From contig CAMDQV010000112.1 of the NCBI GenBank assembly GCA_945906015.1, positions 1-6,796 of the forward strand: DNA of 6,796 nucleotides. Reading direction: 5' to 3'. How positions within the stretch are numbered: position 1 is the stretch's first letter; the number at the start of each line of letters is the position of its first letter. The notes under the pieces were generated by a model that worked only from the letters and a program-made list of their open reading frames with translations, did not search any database and was not told the origin of the DNA. Positions 1 through 6,473 of this stretch are shown in pieces. The DNA is from Pedobacter schmidteae. GTDB taxonomy: Bacteria; Bacteroidota; Bacteroidia; Sphingobacteriales; Sphingobacteriaceae. A program made the translations under genes and the position numbers.

Positions 1-1
1 G

Positions 2-1090
2 GGGCCCGAAAAATCAAATACCCTTTTAAAAATGATTGAGGATAATTTGACCGAGAATATTGAATTCAACAGATTGGCTTTACATCATTTAGACAGTAAA
101 GCGGCCTTACAATCTCCACATGCAAAAAAAGCCTTAATGGCCGTAATTCATGCAACCGCAGGTCAGGCCGACTACCTTGATTTGGTGAGACAATACGAAC
201 TTGAAAGCGAAAATTCAAACCTTTTAGCGATGGCAATAGCTAAAGCTAATGACCCTAATGGTATTAATGCGATAAGATTATTACTTGAGTTAAAAGGAGC
301 TAATCTTATCAATAAAGTATTAATTAGTAATGATAAAACCCAAATTAATGCAATGTTGAACGCAATTGGCAGTGTAGGAAATACAGAATCAATAGCCATA
401 TTGGAAAAAATTAGCCTTCAAAATACCGAGAATATAGAAGTAAGGCAAAACGCCGCTGAAATGATTGGTAAAAGTAAAGCAGGCGAAGACCGCGCGCTTG
501 AACTTTTACGTTCCAAAAAAGCTCCTGTAGAACTTATTCCGTATTTTGTATCTGGTTTAAAGGAAAGCAAACGCAAGGCTGTTTTGGATGAATCTTTAAC
601 ATTTTTACCCCAAACCATAAAAAATATCAAACAAAAGCAATCCATCACGTTGAATGAATTACTTGCTTTAACAGGAAATACAAAAAATGGTGCTGCCGTT
701 TTCAAAAGAAGTTGTAATGTGTGTCATCAAGTAAATAGCGAAGGTTATAATGTTGGCCCAAGATTGACAGAAATTGGTTCAAAATTAGCCAAAGAAGGAT
801 TATTTGATGCAATTATCAATCCTTCTGCAGGAATTAGTTTTGGATTTGAAACCTGGCAAATCGACTTGAAGGATGGATCGAGCCTGATGGGAATTATTTC
901 AAGCAGAACCAAAACAGAAATAGAACTTAAATTTCCGGGAGGTTTAAATCAGAAAATCTATACCAATACTATTAAAACGATTAAGGTTATGCCTGAATCA
1001 ATGATGCCTGAAGGTCTACACGAAACCATGACAAAACAAGAAATGGCAGATATTATTCAGTACATGGCCACTTTAAAGAAAAAAGAATAA
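2..1090 (+). CDS. C-terminal part of a PVC-type heme-binding CxxCH protein with HEAT-like region (5' end outside the window)
   Basis: The reading frame is open to the left edge, so this is the 3' part of a longer gene. The first ATG, at 32, is an unlikely start: it has no ribosome-binding site and the protein from it has no signal peptide, although a c-type heme protein must be exported to receive heme. Residues are numbered from that Met. Residues about 15-190 are short paired helices resembling HEAT/armadillo repeats. Residues about 208-350 match the Planctomycete/Verrucomicrobia putative heme-binding domain (TIGR02603 type): CNVCH at 228-232 for covalent heme, then a GPRLTEIG stretch, INPSAGISFGFE, a KDGSSLMGII strand pair, and SMMPEGL at 323-329, whose Met-325 is the likely distal ligand. 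In this family the domain often ends large sugar-dehydrogenase-like proteins, so the missing part may hold a propeller, as in the gene at 3202. The likely role is periplasmic electron transfer. The domain call is firm; the partner and substrate are unknown. Confidence 0.88.
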   Translation, partial: GPEKSNTLLKMIEDNLTENIEFNRLALHHLDSKAALQSPHAKKALMAVIHATAGQADYLDLVRQYELESENSNLLAMAIAKANDPNGINAIRLLLELKGANLINKVLISNDKTQINAMLNAIGSVGNTESIAILEKISLQNTENIEVRQNAAEMIGKSKAGEDRALELLRSKKAPVELIPYFVSGLKESKRKAVLDESLTFLPQTIKNIKQKQSITLNELLALTGNTKNGAAVFKRSCNVCHQVNSEGYNVGPRLTEIGSKLAKEGLFDAIINPSAGISFGFETWQIDLKDGSSLMGIISSRTKTEIELKFPGGLNQKIYTNTIKTIKVMPESMMPEGLHETMTKQEMADIIQYMATLKKKE

Positions 1091-1110
1091 AAATGAGTAC
1101 TATTCAATCA

Positions 1111-1138
1111 ACTTATAACCTAAAACTTATAACTTAAA
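1111..1138. repeat. Tandem 14-bp repeat in the leader of the epimerase gene
   Basis: Two adjacent 14-bp units, ACTTATAACCTAAA at 1111-1124 and ACTTATAACTTAAA at 1125-1138, differ at one base. A partial further match, ACCTA, follows at 1139-1143. The pair fills much of the 64-bp gap between the heme protein and the epimerase gene and ends 16 bp before the ATG at 1155. No Bacteroidota-type -7 box (TAnnTTTG) is visible in the gap. It could be a binding site for a dimeric regulator, a slippage product in AT-rich DNA, or a member of a dispersed repeat family. The repeat itself is plain; its function is unknown. Confidence 0.6.
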
Positions 1139-1154
1139 ACCTACAAATATAAAA

Positions 1155-2003
1155 ATGAAATTCGGCATTAATACATTTCTATTCACATCCCCCTTTACAA
1201 ATGAAAGTGTTTCCCTTTTCCCAAAGTTTAAAGAATGGGGCTTTGATTCTGTAGAAATCTCTATTGAAGATCCATCACATATTGACCCTCAGGTAATCAG
1301 GAAAGCGTTGGATGAAAACGGCCTTAAATGTGGAACTATTTGTGCTGCAATGGGCCCTGGACGTGATCTTAGAGGAACACCTGAAGAACAGCAGGTTGGC
1401 TTTGATTATTTAAAAAAAATGCTAAGTATGATGCCTGCTCTGGGTTGTGATACCTTAATCGGGCCCCTATATTCGAGAGTTGGTAGGGCAGAATTAGTGA
1501 GTAAAGAAGATTATGCAATACAATGGGAAACAGTTGCAAAACATTTAAAAACTTTAGCTGATTATGCTGAGCAATTGAATGTTAAGATGGCCATTGAACC
1601 TCTTAACCGTTATGAAACTGATTTTATCAATACCTGCGAACAAGGAATGAGAATGGTTAATCAGGTAAATAGCGATGCATTGATGCTTCAATTGGATACT
1701 TACCATATGAATATTGAAGAAAAAGATCCTTACCAGGCTATTTTAAAAGCAGGCAGTAAATTAGGCCACTTCCATGCATGCGGTTCAGACCGTGGAACAC
1801 CAGGAGGTGACCAGATCAATTGGGACAAAATCAGTTCAGCGCTTCATCAAATTAATTATGATGGAGATGTAGTAATTGAATCATTTATTCCGGATATTGA
1901 AATGATTGCTAAAGCGGCCTCTATTTGGCGACAATTTGAACCTTCACAAGAAGATATTGCGATTAAAGGATTAAGATTTTTAAGATCTAGTTTAATTAAA
2001 TAA
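1155..2003 (+). CDS. Sugar (phosphate) isomerase/epimerase, D-tagatose 3-epimerase-like TIM barrel
   Basis: This 282-residue protein has the full length of the AP endonuclease 2-type TIM-barrel family that includes D-tagatose/D-psicose 3-epimerases. The metal-binding set is intact: Glu-148 in AIEPLNR, Asp-181 in QLDTYHMNIEE, His-207 in GHFHACG and Glu-242 in VVIESF. From memory these fall at a constant offset of four from Glu152, Asp185, His211 and Glu246 of Pseudomonas cichorii D-tagatose 3-epimerase; His-184 and Arg-213 match its substrate-binding His188 and Arg217. Catalysis would be metal-dependent proton transfer at C3 of a free ketose. There is no signal peptide, so it should be cytosolic, unlike its exported neighbours. 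The ATG lies in an A-rich context and fits the first barrel strand (MKFGINTF). Related barrels in 3-keto-glycoside loci may act as hydratases or lyases, so the exact reaction is open. Family call is firm; substrate is inferred. Confidence 0.92.
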   Translation: MKFGINTFLFTSPFTNESVSLFPKFKEWGFDSVEISIEDPSHIDPQVIRKALDENGLKCGTICAAMGPGRDLRGTPEEQQVGFDYLKKMLSMMPALGCDTLIGPLYSRVGRAELVSKEDYAIQWETVAKHLKTLADYAEQLNVKMAIEPLNRYETDFINTCEQGMRMVNQVNSDALMLQLDTYHMNIEEKDPYQAILKAGSKLGHFHACGSDRGTPGGDQINWDKISSALHQINYDGDVVIESFIPDIEMIAKAASIWRQFEPSQEDIAIKGLRFLRSSLIK

Positions 2004-2014
2004 TACCAGAATTG

Positions 2015-2034
2015 AAACCTATATTTTAAACCTT
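2015..2034. repeat. Repeated AAACCT motif before the oxidoreductase gene
   Basis: AAACCT occurs at 2015-2020 and again at 2028-2033 in the 36-bp gap before the start at 2040. The same hexamer occurs at 1137-1142, in the leader of the preceding gene. The spacing of 13 bp here and the 14-bp period there are similar. It could be a regulatory or post-transcriptional element shared by the two leaders, or simply AT-rich drift. Low confidence in any function. Confidence 0.3.
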
Positions 2035-2039
2035 ATGTT

Positions 2040-3155
2040 ATGGATTCAAGACGTAATTTTTTACAAACATTAAGTGCTTCAATACTAGCTTTATCTATAC
2101 CCCGAACTGGTTTAGCGAGCGTTGAGGATTTTTATAGTCAACCATACGAAGGCCCCGTACTTCGGGTTGCAATCATGGGTCTGGGAAGTTATGGAACCCG
2201 GGTAGCTGAGGCCATGCAAGCCTGTAAAATGGCTAAATTAGTCGGGCTAATCAGTGGAACACCGTCAAAAATAAAGAACTGGCAGAGCAAGTATAACATT
2301 TCAGAGAAGAATTGCTACAATTATGAGAATTTCGATCTCATTAAAGATAATCCCGACATTGATGCAGTTTACGTCATAACGCCGAATGCCCTGCACCACG
2401 ATCAGGTAATACGTGTAGCCAAAGCCGATAAACATGTTATTTGCGAAAAACCAATGGCCTTGAATGCCAAAGAAGGGCAGGAAATGATTGATGCCTGCAA
2501 GAAAGCGAATGTCAAATTACTTGTAGGATACCGGATGCACTTTGAACCTAAAACCCAGGAAGTAATCCGGATGCGGAAAGCAGGGGAATTGGGTAAAATT
2601 ATGTTTTTTCAGGGATTATGCGGCTTTAAAATTGGTGACCCTACTCAGTGGCGATTGAATAAGCAATTAGCCGGAGGGGGCTCCATGATGGATATAGGCA
2701 TATATGCAATCAACGGGTCGCGTTATATGGTAGGCCAAGAGCCTATTTGGGTTACTGCACAGGAAACCAAAACAAATCCGGAAAAGTTTAAAGAAGGCGT
2801 TGACGAAACCATTCAATTTCAACTGGGATTTTCTGGCGGGGCGATAGCATCTTGTTTGTCAAGCTATAATATGAATAATTTGGATCGCTTTTTCTTAAAC
2901 GCTGAAAAAGGATTTGCCGAGTTACAACCTTCAACCGGTTATGGACCAATCAAAGGCCGTACTAATAAAGGTGAATTAAATCATCCTCATGTTACTCACC
3001 AAACCATACAAATGGAAAAAATGGCGGGAATCATTTTGGCAGGGGAAACAACTCTTGTACCTGTAGATGGTGAAGAAGGCCTCAAAGACCTAAAAATCAT
3101 TGATGCGATCTATTTAGCAGTTAAAACAGGTAAAAAAATAAATTTGAAATTGTAA
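2040..3155 (+). CDS. Gfo/Idh/MocA family oxidoreductase with Tat signal, glucose-fructose oxidoreductase-like
   Basis: This is a 371-residue NAD(P)-dependent sugar oxidoreductase. A twin-arginine signal opens the protein: SRRNFLQ at 3-9, a hydrophobic stretch to about 20, and a probable cleavage site after GLA at 26. This supports the ATG at 2040 over the out-of-frame ATG at 2035, and predicts export in folded form with bound cofactor. The Rossmann domain starts with VAIMGLGSYG, with its glycine motif GLGSYG at 47-52. CEKP at 135-138 supplies the family's conserved lysine (Lys-137). GGGSMMDIGIYAINGSRY at 212-229 gives Asp-218 and Tyr-222, at the positions of the catalytic Asp/Tyr in Zymomonas glucose-fructose oxidoreductase, itself a Tat-exported enzyme with tightly held NADP(H). 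It begins 36 bp after the epimerase gene and is probably cotranscribed. In this context oxidation of a sugar or glycoside, perhaps at C3, is plausible but inferred. Fold, signal and catalytic residues are well supported. Confidence 0.93.
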   Translation: MDSRRNFLQTLSASILALSIPRTGLASVEDFYSQPYEGPVLRVAIMGLGSYGTRVAEAMQACKMAKLVGLISGTPSKIKNWQSKYNISEKNCYNYENFDLIKDNPDIDAVYVITPNALHHDQVIRVAKADKHVICEKPMALNAKEGQEMIDACKKANVKLLVGYRMHFEPKTQEVIRMRKAGELGKIMFFQGLCGFKIGDPTQWRLNKQLAGGGSMMDIGIYAINGSRYMVGQEPIWVTAQETKTNPEKFKEGVDETIQFQLGFSGGAIASCLSSYNMNNLDRFFLNAEKGFAELQPSTGYGPIKGRTNKGELNHPHVTHQTIQMEKMAGIILAGETTLVPVDGEEGLKDLKIIDAIYLAVKTGKKINLKL

Positions 3156-3201
3156 ATAAATTTCTGGTGAAACTCCATAAATTAAAATAAACACCAAGAA
3201 C

Positions 3202-6200
3202 ATGATTATACCTAAGAAAAAGAATTTGAAAGTACTGCTTTACAGCTTGACATTCGTGCTAATTGCCTTAACTGCGTTTAAGTTTGCACAATCAAATCCA
3301 AGTGCCTTAAAAATTAAAAAAGGTGATCATATCATTTTAATTGGAAACAACCTTGGTTCAAGAATGATGAATTATGGTCATTTTGAAACAGAAATGCAGC
3401 TTCGTTATCCGGATAGCATGCTTTACATTCGTAATATGTGTGATGGAGGGGATACTCCCGGATTCAGAGCACATTCCAGTCGTTCAATACCCTGGGCATT
3501 CCCTGGAGCCGAAAAATTCCAAACCGAATATGCAAAAAACTCGAATAGTGAAGGCTTTTTTGATAGTCCAGATGCCTGGATAGGCAATCACAAAGCAGAC
3601 ATAATCATTGCTTTTTTTGGATATAGCGAGTCATTCCAAGGTGCAAAAGGACTTGAAAACTACAAGGCTGAACTAGATGCCTTTATCAAACATACCTTAA
3701 AACAAAAGTATAACGTAACATCAATGCCACAGCTTGCAATTGTGTCTCCGATTGCTTTCGAAGATCTTTCTAAGCAGTTTGACCTTCCAAATGGAAAAAC
3801 TGAAAATATAAACCTAGAGCTCTATGCCAAGGCAATGAAAGAAATTGCTGCTAAAAACAAGGTTCATTATTTAAATGTTTTTACGCCCACAAAACAATGG
3901 TATGATACCAATGAGAAACCTCAAACAATTGATGGTTCTCAGCTTACTGATGCTGCCTATGCTAAATTTGCTCCTCTTTTAGCTGATGGAATCTTTGGAA
4001 AATTTAAAGTAAAACCTGCCATGGAAGCCAACCGTAAATTAGTGCATGATGCCGTACAAGAAAAAAACTGGATGTGGCATAATGACATTAAGGTTCCAAA
4101 TGGTGTTCATGTTTATGGCCGACGCTACAATCCATTCGGACTAGATAATTACCCTGCTGAAATAAAGAAAATCAGAGAATTGACCTTGATAAGAGATCAG
4201 GCAATCTGGATGGCAAATAAAGGCAAAAAAATGGACCTGGCTGCAGCTGATAAAAATACCACACAGCTACCTAAAATAACAACCAATTTCAATCCCTCGA
4301 AAAACGGCAGCCTTGATTATCTATATGGGAAAGATGCCCTTGATAAATTCAATTTGCCTCCAGGATATAAAATTGATCTTTTTGCTTCTGAAGTTGAATT
4401 TAAAGACGTTGAGAATCCCGTTCAGTTATCCTTTGATAATAAAGGTAGGCTTTGGATAGCTACAATGCCAACATACCCACATTGGCAACCTGGTGATAAA
4501 AAACCTAATGATAAGATCATTATACTAGAAGATACAAACAATGATGGCAAGGCTGATAAGCAAACAACCTTTTTAGAGGGCATACACCTTCCTGTAGGTT
4601 TCGAAATTGCACCTGAAGGTGTTTATGTTTCCCAGGGTACCAACCTGGTTCTTTATAAAGATACAAATGGTGATGATAAAGCTGATTCTAAAGAAATTCT
4701 GTTAAGTGGATTTGATGATCATGATACACATCATGCACACCATGCCTACACTACAGACCCGTCTGGAGCAATTTATATGGGTGAAGGAGTATTTTTACAT
4801 ACCAATGTGGAAACCTCTTACGGTACAGTTCGTGCAACCAATGGCGGCTTTTACAGATATAATCCTGCCCGCCGTCAGTTGGAGCGTACTGCTCAGCTTT
4901 CTATTCCAAATCCATGGGGAATTACTTTTGACGAATGGGGACAGAATTTCTTTGCCGAAACCTCAGGTCCAGATTTAGTATGGATGATGCCCGGAACTGT
5001 AAAGTCAAGATATGGGGTTGCTACCCCAAGACCAGTAAACCTGATTGAAGAAAAACATCGAGTTCGCCCTACCTCAGGAATTGAATTTATATCAAGTCGC
5101 CATTTTCCGGATGAGGTACAGGGTGATCTGCTCATTAATAATAACATTGGTTTTTTAGGAACTAAAGAACATACAATGGAAGAAAGTGGAACTGGCTTTG
5201 CAAGTAAGCATCGTCAAGATCTCCTCGTATCCGACGACAAAAATTTCCGTCCTGTAGATATGGAATTTGCTCCTGATGGCTCACTCTACGTGGTAGATTG
5301 GCATAATGTGCTAATTGGACATATGCAACATAATATTCGTGACCCTCTTCGTGATCATTCTCATGGACGAATTTACCGCATCACCTATCCATCCAGACCA
5401 CTGGTTAAACCAGCTAAAGTTGCAGGTGCAAGCATCAATGAGCTTTTAGATAATCTAAAACTTCCTGAATATCGTACCCGCTACAGAACACGACGTGAAC
5501 TTCGCGGTCGGCCGGTTTCACAGGTTCTTGCTGCAATTACACCATGGGCAGCAAAACTTGATAAAAAAGATTCTCGTTATGAGCACCATTTGCTAGAAGC
5601 ATTATGGGTGAGCTGGGGTTTAAATAAAGTTGACCAAAAATTACTTCGTCAATTACTTTTGGCAAAAGACTACAGAGCTCGTGCTGCAGCTATACGTGTT
5701 TTACGTTATACAGGGCATCAGGTAGCCGATCAGCCAAACTTACTTGTTCAGGCTGCCAAAGATGTTCATGGCAGAGTAAGGTTAGAAGCAATTGTAACGG
5801 CATCCTGGCTTGAAAAAAATAAAGGCCTTGCTGTTTTAATGGAAGCCGGAAAACATCCCGTTGATGAATGGATGGTACCTGCCTATGAAACAGCTCTTGC
5901 ACACCTCAATGGGCGTGAACGCGTTGTGAAAAAAGAAGAACCTGTTCTTACCGATTTAAAAGGAGCAGAACGCGATCTATTCATTAAAGGAAAAGCAATC
6001 TACGCACGCGATGGCTACTGTAACACCTGCCATCAGGGTAATGGAAAAGGTTTGGAAAGCTCTGGCTTCCCTCCTCTTGCAGGTACTAGCTGGGTTACCG
6101 GCAACGAAGAGCGCTTGATCAAACTGGTATTAAAAGGTCTTTATGGTCCAATTGATGTTCTTGGTAAAAAATATCCAGGACAGGTACCAATGACTCCTTT

Positions 6201-6381
6201 TGCAGGAATGCTGAATGACAATGAAGTTGCAGCAGTATTGACTTATGTACGAAACTCGTTTGGTAATAAAGCTTCGGCTATCTCAGCAGAAAAAGTAACA
6301 GCCACACGAGCTTCAGTTCAAGACAAAACCGGCTTTTATACACCTGATGAATTATTAAAACAACATCCTTTAGAAAAATAA
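3202..6381 (+). CDS. Exported multidomain PVC-type heme protein: degenerate SGNH domain, beta-propeller dehydrogenase, HEAT-like region, cytochrome c
   Basis: This 1059-residue protein starts with a Lys-rich segment and a hydrophobic stretch (about 9-29), without lipobox; it is a signal anchor or is cleaved near AQS-31. Residues 40-270 form an SGNH/GDSL-like domain whose catalytic positions look lost (GNN at 48-50, FFGYSES at 138-144, DGSQLT at 244-249). After a helical linker, residues about 385-730 match the N-terminal 'membrane-bound dehydrogenase' propeller of Planctomycete-type proteins (TIGR02604 type). This part has two calcium-loop-like motifs, DTNNDGKAD at 444-452 and DTNGDDKAD at 487-495, a His cluster HDTHHAHHAY at 507-516, and NPWGITFDEWG. 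Residues about 745-905 are HEAT-like helices. Residues about 925-1020 are a class I cytochrome c, with CNTCH at 940-944 and probable distal Met-997 or Met-1003. It is likely to be periplasmic, anchored or soluble, and to pass electrons from a sugar to the respiratory chain. The gap to the preceding gene is 46 bp. Substrate and redox cofactor of the propeller are unknown. Confidence 0.92.
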   Translation: MIIPKKKNLKVLLYSLTFVLIALTAFKFAQSNPSALKIKKGDHIILIGNNLGSRMMNYGHFETEMQLRYPDSMLYIRNMCDGGDTPGFRAHSSRSIPWAFPGAEKFQTEYAKNSNSEGFFDSPDAWIGNHKADIIIAFFGYSESFQGAKGLENYKAELDAFIKHTLKQKYNVTSMPQLAIVSPIAFEDLSKQFDLPNGKTENINLELYAKAMKEIAAKNKVHYLNVFTPTKQWYDTNEKPQTIDGSQLTDAAYAKFAPLLADGIFGKFKVKPAMEANRKLVHDAVQEKNWMWHNDIKVPNGVHVYGRRYNPFGLDNYPAEIKKIRELTLIRDQAIWMANKGKKMDLAAADKNTTQLPKITTNFNPSKNGSLDYLYGKDALDKFNLPPGYKIDLFASEVEFKDVENPVQLSFDNKGRLWIATMPTYPHWQPGDKKPNDKIIILEDTNNDGKADKQTTFLEGIHLPVGFEIAPEGVYVSQGTNLVLYKDTNGDDKADSKEILLSGFDDHDTHHAHHAYTTDPSGAIYMGEGVFLHTNVETSYGTVRATNGGFYRYNPARRQLERTAQLSIPNPWGITFDEWGQNFFAETSGPDLVWMMPGTVKSRYGVATPRPVNLIEEKHRVRPTSGIEFISSRHFPDEVQGDLLINNNIGFLGTKEHTMEESGTGFASKHRQDLLVSDDKNFRPVDMEFAPDGSLYVVDWHNVLIGHMQHNIRDPLRDHSHGRIYRITYPSRPLVKPAKVAGASINELLDNLKLPEYRTRYRTRRELRGRPVSQVLAAITPWAAKLDKKDSRYEHHLLEALWVSWGLNKVDQKLLRQLLLAKDYRARAAAIRVLRYTGHQVADQPNLLVQAAKDVHGRVRLEAIVTASWLEKNKGLAVLMEAGKHPVDEWMVPAYETALAHLNGRERVVKKEEPVLTDLKGAERDLFIKGKAIYARDGYCNTCHQGNGKGLESSGFPPLAGTSWVTGNEERLIKLVLKGLYGPIDVLGKKYPGQVPMTPFAGMLNDNEVAAVLTYVRNSFGNKASAISAEKVTATRASVQDKTGFYTPDELLKQHPLEK

Positions 6382-6390
6382 ACAAAATAG

Positions 6391-6447
6391 ATCCTAATTA
6401 GATCTTCACAAAAATTGAAACATCAGAATATAATTTTTAATTAGGAT
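6391..6447. repeat. 10-bp inverted repeat in the gap before the ThuA-like gene
   Basis: ATCCTAATTA at 6391-6400 is the exact reverse complement of TAATTAGGAT at 6438-6447, with 37 nt between the arms. It lies in the 92-bp gap, the widest of the window, 10 bp after the stop of the large heme gene and 26 bp before the start at 6474. The stem is AT-rich, the loop long and there is no following U-tract, so it is a poor intrinsic terminator. A protein-binding site, an mRNA-end stabiliser or chance are alternatives. TAATTTTT at 6431-6438 resembles the Bacteroidota -7 box, but I see no matching TTTG element at the usual distance. Confidence 0.4.
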
Positions 6448-6473
6448 ACTAACAAATTGCTTAATTTAAAACA

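Noticed and set aside
172..705. Minus-strand frames at 172-399 and 418-705, and others at 4893-5147 and 5690-5902
   Set aside because: They are antisense to well-supported coding sequence, have no leader or family resemblance, and read as reverse-strand shadows.
1093..1137. A 14-codon frame (MSTIQSTYNLKLIT) right after the first gene, a possible leader peptide
   Set aside because: The ATG context is fair, but it is very short, its end is made of the tandem repeat, and it shows no run of regulatory codons or attenuator hairpin.
2035..2037. Alternative ATG five bases before the oxidoreductase start
   Set aside because: It is in a different frame and would not read the twin-arginine signal or the Rossmann domain.
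3165..3176. GGTGAAACTCC in the gap before the large gene, resembling part of a cobalamin riboswitch
   Set aside because: The gap is only 46 bp and none of the other conserved riboswitch elements or helices is present; the match is chance.
3374..3583. A 69-residue + strand frame inside the large heme gene, and similarly one at 4706-4978
   Set aside because: Both lie wholly within a strongly supported gene in another frame and show no recognisable domain; their composition is that of a shifted frame.
6431..6438. TAATTTTT as a Bacteroidota -7 promoter box for the ThuA-like gene
   Set aside because: It lacks the final G, and no TTTG element is seen at the expected distance upstream, so a promoter call is not supported.
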